Source: Streptomyces sp. HNM0575 (GTDB lineage: Bacteria > Actinomycetota > Actinomycetes > Streptomycetales > Streptomycetaceae). Taken from it: a stretch of 64,000 nt of DNA. The position numbers were made by a program, and so were the translations under genes. This document shows, in pieces, positions 51,885-60,255 of the stretch. Numbering within the stretch: position 1 is the first letter of the stretch; each line of letters opens with the position of its first letter. The notes under the pieces were generated by a model. The model searched no databases. It was not told where the DNA came from and saw nothing but the letters and a program-made list of their open reading frames with translations. The stretch lies in contig NZ_JAASAG010000003.1 of the NCBI RefSeq assembly GCF_012726265.1, forward strand, positions 110,422 through 174,421. Direction: 5' to 3'.

Positions 51885-53204
51885 CTACTTCCGCATCTGC
51901 TGCTGCGCGGCGGACAGTTCCTTCTTCACGGACGCGTCGGTGACCTTGCGTCCGGCCGCGGCGTCGGCGAAGAGGTCCTTCATGGCGTTGCCGACGAGGG
52001 TCTCGAACTTCGACTCGTCCGGGACCTGCGGAAGCGGCGCGGAGGAGCTGGCGAGCACCTCGCGCAGCACCTTCAGGTCCGGGGTGTCGAAGGCCTTGTC
52101 GGACTGCGCGGCCTTCACCGGCGGGATCGAGCCGTAGGCGGCGTTGAGCGTCCGCTGCTCCTTGTCGGAGGTCATGAACTTCGCGAACTTCATCGAGCCG
52201 TCGATGTTGTCGGAGTTCTTGAAGACCGCCAGGTTGATGCCCGCGACCATCGACCTGGTGCCCTTCTCGCCCGAGCCGGGCGCCTGCACGGGCACCGGCG
52301 CGACGCCGTACTGGCCGGGCTTCATGCCGTTGGACTTCAGGCTCGTGGCCGCCGCCTGCCACAGCAGCATGCCGGCCTTGCCCTTGGCGAAGTCGCGTAC
52401 GGACTCGCGCTTGGCGTACTCGGCGTTGCCGGGCGGCGCGATCTTGTCGCCGCCCACCAGGTCGACGTACTGCTTGACGGCCTTCACGGCGCCGTCCGAG
52501 TCGAACGTCGGCTTGCCGGAGGGGTCGAAGAAGTCGTGGCCGTGCTGCTTGCCGAGGATGAAGGCGTGGTGCGAGTTCTCGACCGGGTCGCCGCCCTCGA
52601 CGGCGACTCCGTACTTCCCGTCGCCCGTGAGCTTCTTGCCGTCCTTCACCAACTCGGCCCAGGTGGCGGGGGGTTCGTCGATCCCCGCGTCCTTGAACAT
52701 CTTCTTGTTGTAGTAGAGGCCGTAGGCGAGGGAGTAGATCGGCAGGGCCGCCGGGTCCTTCTGGGGCGCGCCGGCCGCCGCCAGCGCTGAGGGCTGGAAG
52801 CGCTTCGCGCCGCCGACCTTCTTCATGTGCGCGTCGTCCCAGGGCAGCAGCGCTCCCGTCGCCTGGAGCGAGGCCGACCAGGTGTTGCCGATGTTGAGTA
52901 CGTCCGGGCCCTGTCCGGAGGACGTGGCCCCGAGGATGCGGTCCAGCAGGCTGTCCCACGGGATGACTTCGAGCTTGACCTTGATCCCGGTCTGCTTCTC
53001 GAAGCGCTTCAGCTCAGGCCCCAGCACCTTCTTGTCGTGGGCGATGCTGGTGCCCTGGTTGCTGGCCCAGTACGTCAGCTCTTTCGGCTTGTCGTTGCTG
53101 CCCTCGCCGTCCGTCGAACTGCCGCCGCCGCAGCCGGCGGTGACGGCGGTGAGTGCGGCGGCGAGTGTGACGGCGGCTGCGTTGCGTGCCCGGCTTCTGC
53201 GCAT
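51885..53204 (-). CDS. Extracellular sugar-binding lipoprotein (ABC importer)
   Basis: A 439-residue solute-binding lipoprotein with lipobox VTAGC (lipidated Cys25), followed by a Gly/Ser linker and a family-1 binding fold (LTYWASNQGTS, PDVLNIGNTWSASLQATGAL, YGLYYNKKMFKDAGIDEPP, GKAGMLLWQAAA). It captures oligosaccharides outside the membrane and delivers them to the two permeases below. First gene of the operon, with promoter TTGACG-N17-TTAACT at 53275-53303 and a palindrome in its leader. Confidence 0.92.
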   Translation of the reverse strand: MRRSRARNAAAVTLAAALTAVTAGCGGGSSTDGEGSNDKPKELTYWASNQGTSIAHDKKVLGPELKRFEKQTGIKVKLEVIPWDSLLDRILGATSSGQGPDVLNIGNTWSASLQATGALLPWDDAHMKKVGGAKRFQPSALAAAGAPQKDPAALPIYSLAYGLYYNKKMFKDAGIDEPPATWAELVKDGKKLTGDGKYGVAVEGGDPVENSHHAFILGKQHGHDFFDPSGKPTFDSDGAVKAVKQYVDLVGGDKIAPPGNAEYAKRESVRDFAKGKAGMLLWQAAATSLKSNGMKPGQYGVAPVPVQAPGSGEKGTRSMVAGINLAVFKNSDNIDGSMKFAKFMTSDKEQRTLNAAYGSIPPVKAAQSDKAFDTPDLKVLREVLASSSAPLPQVPDESKFETLVGNAMKDLFADAAAGRKVTDASVKKELSAAQQQMRK

Positions 53205-53244
53205 GGCGACGGCCCCTCCCCGAGGCTCCTGCGTTCGGCCCCTG

Positions 53245-53303
53245 AATGGTCCGAACCATTAATTTCACGGCGTGAGTTAAGTAGTGAGAGAAGTGGGCGT
53301 CAA
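53245..53303 (-). promoter_or_regulatory. Promoter and leader operator of the ABC operon
   Basis: On the minus strand TTGACG (53303-53298) and TTAACT (53280-53275) are 17 bp apart. Downstream, AATGGT CCGA ACCATT (53245-53260) is a perfect 6-bp-arm palindrome placed between the expected start site and the ATG, suitable for roadblock repression by the divergent ROK protein. GAAGT and ACTTC (53290-53309) form another dyad. Confidence 0.65.
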
Positions 53304-53342
53304 GACTTCTGACAGAGGTAGATTGGCCGGGGAGGGCGGCTG

Positions 53343-54650
53343 ATGGGCGGACACGACAGGCGCACTGTGCGCGACCTGCGGCGGAGCAACCGCGCGGCCG
53401 TGCTCCGCCTGCTCTATTTCGAAGGGCCCCTCAGCAGGCAGGAGTTGGGCCCGGCCACCGGTCTCAGCTCCGGGTCGATAAGCAATGTCGTCACCGAACT
53501 CCTTGCGGAGGGCGTGCTGGAGGAGGCCGGCTCCGTCGGGTCGGACGGCGGCCGGCCCCGTACGCTACTGCGTGTAGCGCGGCAGAGCGCCTGTCTCGTC
53601 GGAGTCGACGTCGGCGAGACGCGGGTGCGCGTCGAGCTGTTCGACCTGATGCTCACCGAAGTGGCCCGCAGCGAGCAGCCGTTGGACGACGGCGGGCACG
53701 ACGTCTCGCTCGTCGTACGGCTCATCGAGAAGGGCCTGGCCGCGGTGCTGGCCCAGGTCGGCGAGTCCACGGGGCCGTTGCTCGGAGTGGGCGTCGGCGT
53801 GCCCGGCATCGTCGAGCGCCGCTCGCACGGCGGTGCGCTGGTGCACGGGCAGACCGTCGGCTGGGACGCCGTCCCCCTGGAGGAGATGCTGCGCGAATCC
53901 GCCGGGCTCGCGGACGGCGACGGCTCGCCGGGCGGCGCCGTGGGCGCACTCGCCGGGCGGCACCGCGCACGGTCCGTGCCCCTGCTCATCGGGAACGGCG
54001 CCAAGACCCTCGGGCAGGCCGAGATGTGGTTCGGCGCGGGCCGCGGAGCCCGTGACGCCGTGATCGCGCTGATCGGCTCCGGCGTCGGGGCCTGTGTGGT
54101 GACCGGCGGCGAACCGTACGGCGGAGCCTCCAGCGGCGCCGGCGAGTGGGGCCACACGGTGCTCGCCGTGGGCGGCCGCGCCTGCCGCTGCGGCGCACGC
54201 GGCTGCCTGGAGGCGTACGTCGGAGCGGGAGGCGTCATCGCGCGATGGCGTGAGGCCGGCGGCGAACCCGGCAGCGGCGACGAGGAGTCCGCGCTGGCCG
54301 AACTGCTGGCCACCGGGCGGGGCGAGGGGGCCCGGGCCCGGATCGCCGCGGCCGTGCTGGAGGAGACCGCGGAGTATCTCGGAGCGGGCATCGCAGACCT
54401 GGTCAACCTCTTCAACCCCGAGCGGATAGTGATCGGCGGCTGGGCCGGACTGTTGCTGGGCCCACAGCTGCTTCCCGCTGTGCGCACGGCCACGGACGCG
54501 TACGCTCTGCGGTACCCGGCGGCCCGTACGGCCGTCGAACTGTGCAGGCTGGGCCCTGACGCGGTGACCGTCGGCGCGGCCACGCTGCCGCTGCGCCGCT
54601 TCCTCGACGCCGGAGGAAGTCCGCCCCCAGGGGTGGCATTGTCCGTGTGA
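53343..54650 (+). CDS. ROK-family transcriptional regulator
   Basis: The 435-residue protein has an N-terminal winged helix (RRSNRAAVLRLLYFEGPLSR, GLSSGSISNVVTELLAEGVL; about 12-65) and a ROK sugar-kinase-like domain with VGVDVGETRVRVELFD, GVGVGVPGIVE, GEWGHTVLAVGGRACRCGAR (zinc site HxxxxxxxCxCGxxGC-like with GCLEAYVG). ROK repressors of this type bind sugars or sugar phosphates. It is divergent from the sugar ABC operon, whose leader has a palindrome, and is followed by KDG kinase and aldolase on the same strand. Confidence 0.9.
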   Translation: MGGHDRRTVRDLRRSNRAAVLRLLYFEGPLSRQELGPATGLSSGSISNVVTELLAEGVLEEAGSVGSDGGRPRTLLRVARQSACLVGVDVGETRVRVELFDLMLTEVARSEQPLDDGGHDVSLVVRLIEKGLAAVLAQVGESTGPLLGVGVGVPGIVERRSHGGALVHGQTVGWDAVPLEEMLRESAGLADGDGSPGGAVGALAGRHRARSVPLLIGNGAKTLGQAEMWFGAGRGARDAVIALIGSGVGACVVTGGEPYGGASSGAGEWGHTVLAVGGRACRCGARGCLEAYVGAGGVIARWREAGGEPGSGDEESALAELLATGRGEGARARIAAAVLEETAEYLGAGIADLVNLFNPERIVIGGWAGLLLGPQLLPAVRTATDAYALRYPAARTAVELCRLGPDAVTVGAATLPLRRFLDAGGSPPPGVALSV

Positions 54651-54663
54651 GCGGGTAACGTCT

Positions 54664-54696
54664 CCACAGAGAGTGATGCCATGGTGGCAGATGTGG
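54664..54696 (+). promoter_or_regulatory. Nested inverted repeat before KDG kinase
   Basis: TGCCA TGG TGGCA (54677-54689) is nested within CCACA (54664-54668) and TGTGG (54692-54696). It sits in the 56-bp gap after the ROK gene, just before the GGGGAG ribosome site; operator or RNA hairpin. Confidence 0.45.
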
Positions 54697-54706
54697 GGAG
54701 AAACCG

Positions 54707-55675
54707 GTGGTAAACGGACCGGAGGCCATTACATGCGGTGAGGCGATGCTGCTTATGCTCGCCGAGCACGGCATGCCGCTGGACCGGGCGACCTCCTTCC
54801 GCCGCTCCGTCGCGGGCGCCGAGTCCAATGTCGCGCAGGGGCTCGCGCGCCTCGGCCACTGGGCACGCTGGATCGGACGCGTCGGCGACGACCCCGCCGG
54901 AGAGGCCGTGCTGCGGGAGCTTCGCGCGGACGGAGTCGACGTCTCCGGCGCCGAGATGGACCCCACGGCGCCCACCGGGCTGCTGCTGCGCGACAGCCAC
55001 GCGGAGCGCGTGATCGACGTGCAGTACTACCGCGAGGGCTCCGCCGCCTCGTATCTCTCCCCGGACCAGATCCGCGTGGAGATGCTGGAAGGGGCGCAGA
55101 TCGTGCACGTCTCGGGCATCACGCCGATGATCTCCGAGTCGGCGGCGCAGGCCACTTGGGCCCTGGTCGAGCGCGCCCGCCAGGTCGGCGCCGCGGTCTC
55201 CTTCGATCCGAACGTGCGGCGGAAGCTGGGCACCGAGCACGAGTGGATCCGTACGGTGGGGCCGCTGCTGCGGGAGGCCGACCTCGTCATCGCCGGGGAG
55301 GACGAGCTGGAGCTGCTGCTGGGCGGCGGCGTTGAGGAGACCTCCAAGGCGCTGCTGACGCTGGGGCGGGCCCGTACCGTCGTGGTCAAGCGCCGCGACC
55401 ACTCCGCGTCGGCACTCGGCAGGGACGGCGAGTGCACGCAGGAGCCCTTCGACGTGCCGGTCTGCGACCCGGTGGGCGCGGGCGACGCGTTCGCCGCGGG
55501 CTGGCTCTCGGCATGGCTGCGCGGCCGCAAGTCCGAAGACGCCCTCGCCGAGGCGGCATGCGTCGCCGCACTGGTCGTACAGGCGCCGGGAGACACCGAG
55601 GGGCTGCCCACGGCGCAGGCGCGCGACCGCGCCCTGGCGGGCTTCCTCGACGGCTCCGACTCCGTGCACCGCTGA
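54707..55675 (+). CDS. 2-dehydro-3-deoxygluconokinase-like PfkB sugar kinase
   Basis: Phosphorylates 2-keto-3-deoxygluconate (KDG) to KDPG with ATP. The 322-residue PfkB kinase has ITCGEAMLLMLAEHG, the glycine pair WIGRVGDDPAGEAVL, VSFDPNVRRKL and the anion-hole motif CDPVGAGDAFAAGWLSAWL with the catalytic Asp. GTG 54707 is six bases after GGGGAG. The KDPG aldolase follows 69 bp downstream, supporting KDG rather than fructose or ribose as the substrate. Confidence 0.85.
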   Translation: MVNGPEAITCGEAMLLMLAEHGMPLDRATSFRRSVAGAESNVAQGLARLGHWARWIGRVGDDPAGEAVLRELRADGVDVSGAEMDPTAPTGLLLRDSHAERVIDVQYYREGSAASYLSPDQIRVEMLEGAQIVHVSGITPMISESAAQATWALVERARQVGAAVSFDPNVRRKLGTEHEWIRTVGPLLREADLVIAGEDELELLLGGGVEETSKALLTLGRARTVVVKRRDHSASALGRDGECTQEPFDVPVCDPVGAGDAFAAGWLSAWLRGRKSEDALAEAACVAALVVQAPGDTEGLPTAQARDRALAGFLDGSDSVHR

Positions 55676-55744
55676 ATCCTCCGGCGTCCCCCGGGCAAGC
55701 GCACTGGGGAGAAGACGGGACGAGAAGAGAGGCGGCGAACTGCC

Positions 55745-56398
55745 GTGTACCGATGGGAGATCACCCGTACCGCCGTCGAGCAGCGTGTCTTCGCCGTCGT
55801 CCGCAGCGACACCTACGAGCGCGTCACGGCCATGGCCGACACCCTGCTCGCCGCCGGCATCACCAGCCTGGAGATCTCACTGACCACGCCCTACGCGCTG
55901 GACGCCGTGGCCACGCTGCGGCGCGAGACCGACGAGGACTGCGTCATAGGCGCCGGCACGGTGCTCGACGCCTCCGCAGCGAGAGCCGCGGTGGAGGCAG
56001 GAGCGCGCTTCCTCGTCTCGCCCGCACTGGACGCGGAGGTCATCAGCACCGGACACCGCTACGGGGTGCCGGTCTTCCCCGGCGTCGCCACGCCCTCCGA
56101 GATGGTGCGGGCGCTGGAGCTGGGCGCCGACGCGCTGAAGCTCTTCCCCGCCTCCGGGCACGACCCGTCGTGGCTCAAGGACGTACGGGCGGCGCTGCCG
56201 CAGGCGCCGCTGATGCCGACCGGAGGCGTCACCGTGGAGAACGCTCCGGAGTGGATAGCCGCCGGAGCCGTCGCCTGCGGCATGGGGTCGGCGCTCACCG
56301 ACGGCGACAGGGAGGCGGTCGCCAAGCGTGTGACGGCTCTGCTCCAGCGGCTGGAGGAGGCCGGCGCCGCCAAGCCGGCGGGCAAGCGCGGCCGTTGA
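55745..56398 (+). CDS. eda: KDPG/KHG aldolase
   Basis: Cleaves KDPG to pyruvate and glyceraldehyde 3-phosphate (class I, Schiff base). The 217-residue TIM barrel has VFAVVRSDTYERVTAMAD, SLEISLTTPYAL (general-base Glu), VIGAGTVLDASAARAAVEAG, FPGVATPSEMVRALELGADA and the Schiff-base lysine in LKLFPASG. GTG 55745. It lies directly after KDG kinase, so the two complete the lower Entner-Doudoroff branch for uronic or aldonic acids. Confidence 0.92.
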   Translation: MYRWEITRTAVEQRVFAVVRSDTYERVTAMADTLLAAGITSLEISLTTPYALDAVATLRRETDEDCVIGAGTVLDASAARAAVEAGARFLVSPALDAEVISTGHRYGVPVFPGVATPSEMVRALELGADALKLFPASGHDPSWLKDVRAALPQAPLMPTGGVTVENAPEWIAAGAVACGMGSALTDGDREAVAKRVTALLQRLEEAGAAKPAGKRGR

Positions 56399-56556
56399 GC
56401 GGACCCCGCGGGAGGGCCGGCGCCGCGTTCGGGTCGTAGCGGGTCGCTCACGCTCCGGCGGGATGCGAGCTCCGCGCCGTGGGGCCCGCATGTTCCGCCT
56501 CACATGCCTCCGGAACCCCCACCCGACGGGCACACGCGCAACTTAGTCTGTGCGCA

Positions 56557-57120
56557 ATGGAAATCAGGGAGTGCCGCAAAGAGGACGTGGCAGTGCTCGA
56601 CGAGCACATGCCCGCCCCCGGTGCTGCCTGCGATCACGCCGCCCGCTTCCTGCGTCACAGCGAGGGCGTCAGCACTCTCCTCGTCGCCTGGCGCGAGGAC
56701 GGACGGCCGGTCGGCAGCTGCGAAGTCCTCTGGGAGGGCTGCCGTGCACCCGAGGTCAGGGCCGTGCACCCGGACTGCTCCGAGATCGCCGGTCTCGGCC
56801 TGTGGCCGGAGGCGCTGCGCTCCCAGTGCGTGGGTACGGCGCTCATCGACGCGGCGGAGCAACTCGTGCTGCGGCGGGGCCGGTCGAGCGTCGGCGTCGG
56901 CGTGGAGAAGAACAACCCGCGCACCCAGGACCTCTACAAGCGGCTCGGCTACCGGCCGTCGACGCCGTATCTCGACTGCGGTTCGTACGAGGACAGTGCG
57001 GGGCTCGTCCACCGGGTCGCCGACGCCTGCACGTTCATGGTGAAGCAGCTGGCGCCGGCCGACGGCGAGCGGCCCGCGCCGCAGCAGGAGAGGCCCGCAC
57101 AGCATCCGGCGCCCGGCTGA
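56557..57120 (+). CDS. GNAT-family N-acetyltransferase
   Basis: A 187-residue GNAT protein: IRECRKEDVAVLDEHM in strand 1, LLVAWREDGRPVGSCEVLWE, then LWPEALRSQCVGTALIDAAE as acetyl-CoA loop (V.GxxL), VGVGVEKNNPRTQDLYKRLG and YRPSTPY. The pyrophosphate loop is less canonical than usual (QCVGTAL). TAGTCT seven bases before ATG 56557 suggests a leaderless mRNA. The C-terminus is a Pro/Gln/Glu tail. Substrate unknown. Confidence 0.82.
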   Translation: MEIRECRKEDVAVLDEHMPAPGAACDHAARFLRHSEGVSTLLVAWREDGRPVGSCEVLWEGCRAPEVRAVHPDCSEIAGLGLWPEALRSQCVGTALIDAAEQLVLRRGRSSVGVGVEKNNPRTQDLYKRLGYRPSTPYLDCGSYEDSAGLVHRVADACTFMVKQLAPADGERPAPQQERPAQHPAPG

Positions 57121-57153
57121 GGCGGACGCGGACCCGCGCCCGGACCGGGCGCT

Positions 57154-57190
57154 CTGACCTGCACGCTGCACCCTGACCTGAACGCTGCAC
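57154..57190. repeat. Two tandem 18-bp repeats between convergent genes
   Basis: CTGACCTGCACGCTGCAC (57154-57171) is followed one base later by CTGACCTGAACGCTGCAC (57173-57190), one mismatch. No hairpin terminator is obvious here. Confidence 0.8.
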
Positions 57191-57221
57191 GCGGCACTCT
57201 GCGCTCGACGAGGTCACGGGG

Positions 57222-58394
57222 TCAGCGCGGGTCGCCCGACTCGCAGCGCTCCACGGTCCATTCGCGCACCTTCTCGCTGAGGGTGATGCCGAGCCCGGGA
57301 CGGTCGGGCACGCGCATGCGGCCGTCGCCGATCTCCAGCCGCTCCTCGAACAGCGGCTCCAGCCAGTCGAAATGCTCCAGCCACGGCTCGTACGGATAGG
57401 CCGCCGCGAGGTGCAGATGGATCTCCATCGCGAAGTGCGGGGCGAGTTGGAGGTGCTGGTGCTCGGCGAGGGCGGCGAGCTTGAGGAACTGGGTGATGCC
57501 GCCGATGCGCGGCGCGTCGGGCTGGATGACGTCGGCCGCTCCGCTGCGCATCAGCTCCCAGTGCTCCGCGACGGAGGAGAGCATCTCGCCCGTGGCGACG
57601 GGGGTGTCGAGTGCGGCGGCGAGCGCGGCGTGCCCCTGCGCGTCGTAGGCGTCGAGCGGCTCCTCCAGCCAGACCAGCCCGAACTCCTCCAGCGCGCGGC
57701 CCATGCGCAGCGCGGTGGGACGGTCCCACTGCTGGTTCGCGTCGGCCATCAACGGCACGCCGTCGCCGAGCCGTTCGCGAACGGCGGTCAGCCGCCGCAG
57801 GTCCTCCCGGTGGTCGGGATGACCCACCTTGATCTTGATGCCGCCCACGCCGCCGTCGAGCGAGGCCGCGGCGTTCTCCAGCAGCGCCTCGACCGGCGTG
57901 TGCAGGAAACCGCCCGAGGTGTTGTAGACGCGCACCGAATCCCGGTGCGCGCCGAGGAGCTTGGCGAGCGGCAGTCCCGCGCGGCGGGCCTTGAGATCCC
58001 ACAGGGCGACGTCGAACGCGGCGAGAGCCTGGGTGGCGAGTCCGCTGCGTCCGACGGACGCGCCCGACCACACCAGCTTGGTCCACAGCCGGCCGATGTC
58101 GTTGGGGTCCTCGCCGATCAGGTCCGGCGCGACCTCCCGCGCGTGCGCGAACTGGCCGGGCCCTCCGGCGCGCTTGGAGTAGCTGAAGCCGACGCCCGCG
58201 TGGCCCTGCGCGGTCGTCAACTCGGCGAACAGCAGGGCGACTTCGGTCATCGGCCGCTGCCTGCCGGTGAACACCTTGGCGTCGCTGACCGGCGTATCGA
58301 GGGGCAGGCGTACGGAGGAGAGGGCCACTGAACGGATCGAGTCGGGGGCCGTGGCTGTGCCCGCGGCGTGCTGCGTCGTACGTGTCGTGTTCAC
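57222..58394 (-). CDS. Enolase-superfamily acid-sugar dehydratase (L-talarate/galactarate dehydratase-like)
   Basis: The 390-residue protein closely resembles Salmonella L-talarate/galactarate dehydratase: TPVSDAKVFTGRQRPMTEVA, GVGFSYSKRAGGPGQFAHA, LAKLLGAHRDSVRVYNTSGG, GGIKIKVGHPDH (KxK catalytic), PLMADANQQWDRPTALRMGR (metal Asp), WLEEPLDAYD, ATGEMLSS and APHFAMEIHLHLAAAYP (catalytic His). It removes water from an aldaric or aldonic acid. Product 5-keto-4-deoxyglucarate would be cleaved to pyruvate plus tartronate semialdehyde, a GlxR substrate. GTG 58394. Divergent from the GntP permease. Confidence 0.88.
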   Translation of the reverse strand: MNTTRTTQHAAGTATAPDSIRSVALSSVRLPLDTPVSDAKVFTGRQRPMTEVALLFAELTTAQGHAGVGFSYSKRAGGPGQFAHAREVAPDLIGEDPNDIGRLWTKLVWSGASVGRSGLATQALAAFDVALWDLKARRAGLPLAKLLGAHRDSVRVYNTSGGFLHTPVEALLENAAASLDGGVGGIKIKVGHPDHREDLRRLTAVRERLGDGVPLMADANQQWDRPTALRMGRALEEFGLVWLEEPLDAYDAQGHAALAAALDTPVATGEMLSSVAEHWELMRSGAADVIQPDAPRIGGITQFLKLAALAEHQHLQLAPHFAMEIHLHLAAAYPYEPWLEHFDWLEPLFEERLEIGDGRMRVPDRPGLGITLSEKVREWTVERCESGDPR

Positions 58395-58731
58395 GGTGGT
58401 GTCCCGGGTGGCTGGTGGCTCGGTGCGTGCGAGTGCCGCCGCACCGTCTCCATATGTAGAAGCCGTTCCTCATTCAGGACAAGAGGGAAGAGGGAAGCGG
58501 CAGCCGGCGGTCCGGGCGCAGCGCCCCACCGCGTTTCCCAACGCCCGGACCGCGCCCCGGCGTTCGGCCGCCGGGACTGCATCCGGCCGTGCCGCCCGTC
58601 CGCCGGGCAGATCGCGTCGCACGGAGTCCCGATCACCGGTCGCTGCACACCCATTGACCCGCTCCCACCGTCCCCTTAACCTCCATGAATTCTCATACAT
58701 AAACGCCATCCCTGTAGGGAGACAGTTCCTC
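58395..58731. other. Divergent regulatory gap between dehydratase and GntP genes
   Basis: No gene supported. CCATATGTAGAAGCC (58451-58465) and CTCATACATAAACG (58692-58705) are AT-richer islands near each gene and likely mark the two promoters. ATGAATTCTCATACATAA at 58685 is a five-codon frame upstream of the GntP start. No regulator gene is adjacent. Confidence 0.4.
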
Positions 58732-60069
58732 ATGCCTCTCGTTGCCGTCGGAATCGGCGTTCTGGCTCTGCTCCTGCTCATGACGAGGCTGAAGCTCAAC
58801 GGCTTCGCCGCCCTCCTGCTGGTCGCCGTCGGCGTGGCCCTCTCCCAGGGCATCCCGGCGGCGAAGATCCCCGAAGTGCTCGCGGGAGGCATCGGGGACC
58901 AGATCGGCGACACGATGCTCACCATCGGGCTCGGCGCCATGATCGGCCGGGTCATGGGCGACGCCGGAGCCGCGCAGCGGGTGGCCGGCAAGCTCGTCGA
59001 CGCCTTCGGGCCCCGGCGGGTGCAGGTGGCCATGGTGGTGACGGCCATGCTGATCGGCATCACGATGTTCTACGAGGTGGCGTTCGTGATCATCGTGCCG
59101 GTGGCGTTCACCATCGTCCGTGTGACCGGCAGGAACCTGCTGTGGGTGGGGCTGCCGATGTCCATCGCGCTGTCGACCATGCACAGCTTCCTGCCGCCAC
59201 ACCCCGGACCGACGGCCGTCGCCGCCGCGTTCCACGCCTCGGTCGGACTGACCCTGTTCTACGGCCTGTTCATCGCCGCACCGCTGGGCGCGCTGATCGC
59301 ACTGGTGTGGCCCAGGCTTCCGTTCGTCAGGAAGATGGACCCCTCGATTCCCGAAGGCCTCGTCAGCGCCCGTACGTTCACCGAAGAGGAGATGCCGGGA
59401 CTGGCGTGGTCGCTGTCGGTGGCCCTGCTGCCCGTGGTGCTGATCGCCGGTGCGGCGGTGACCGACCTGGCCGCCTCGGGGTCCGGTCCGCTGCTGCACT
59501 TCGTCGCCTTCATCGGCTCGGCGCCGATCGCGCTGCTGCTGACACTGATCGTCGCCGCCTGGGCCTTCGGGCCGCGAACAGGCCGCAGCCTGGCGGACGT
59601 CAGCGCGTCCTGCTCCTCCGCGGCGCAGGCGATGGCGATGATCCTGTTGGTGATCGGCGCGGGCGGCGCGTTCAAGCAGGTGCTCGTCGAGGGCGGGATC
59701 TCGGACTACATCAAGGACGCCACGCACGGGTGGTCCATATCCCCGCTCATCCTCGCCTGGCTGACGGCGGTGATCCTCCGTATCGCCCTGGGCTCGGCCA
59801 CGGTCGCCGTCGTCACCGCCTCGGGAGTGGTGCTGCCGCTGCTCGCCGGCAGCGGAGTGCAGCCGGAGGTGATGGTGCTGGCCGTCTCCTGCGGTTCCAT
59901 CGCCTTCTCGCACGTGAACGACCCGGGCTTCTGGATGTTCAAGGAGTACTTCAACCTGTCCGTCATCGACGCGATCAAGGCCCGTACCACCTATACGACG
60001 GTGCTCGCGGTGCTGGGGCTGGGCGGGGTGCTCGCGCTCCAGGGGGTTATCGACGCGCTCAACTCGTAG
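58732..60069 (+). CDS. GntP-family gluconate/aldonate:H+ symporter
   Basis: A 445-residue transporter with about 12-14 helices. LKLNGFAALLLVAVGVALSQG, GLGAMIGRVMGDAGAAQRVA, GITMFYEVAFVIIVPVAFTI, FLPPHPGPTAVAAAF and SHVNDPGFWMFKEYFNLSV are strong GntP signatures. It imports gluconate or related acid sugars. It is divergent from the acid-sugar dehydratase, so it most likely feeds that enzyme. ATG 58732 lies 12 bases after GGGAG. Confidence 0.92.
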   Translation: MPLVAVGIGVLALLLLMTRLKLNGFAALLLVAVGVALSQGIPAAKIPEVLAGGIGDQIGDTMLTIGLGAMIGRVMGDAGAAQRVAGKLVDAFGPRRVQVAMVVTAMLIGITMFYEVAFVIIVPVAFTIVRVTGRNLLWVGLPMSIALSTMHSFLPPHPGPTAVAAAFHASVGLTLFYGLFIAAPLGALIALVWPRLPFVRKMDPSIPEGLVSARTFTEEEMPGLAWSLSVALLPVVLIAGAAVTDLAASGSGPLLHFVAFIGSAPIALLLTLIVAAWAFGPRTGRSLADVSASCSSAAQAMAMILLVIGAGGAFKQVLVEGGISDYIKDATHGWSISPLILAWLTAVILRIALGSATVAVVTASGVVLPLLAGSGVQPEVMVLAVSCGSIAFSHVNDPGFWMFKEYFNLSVIDAIKARTTYTTVLAVLGLGGVLALQGVIDALNS

Positions 60070-60255
60070 GGGCACGCGGCGCGGTGGCGAGTGCGGCGCG
60101 GGGCACGCGGCGCCGTGGTGTGCGGCACGGGGCGCCGTGGTGTTCGGGGCGCGGGGCGCTCCGGCGTCCGACTCACCGTGCGTGCCCGGGGCGTCCGGCC
60201 CGCAACTCCCGGCTACCGGCCCCGGGTTGACGGCGTTGTGGCATCATCGCCGGAA

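Noticed and set aside
54707..55675. Fructokinase
   Set aside because: The PfkB fold alone would allow it, but direct linkage to KDPG aldolase favours KDG as substrate.
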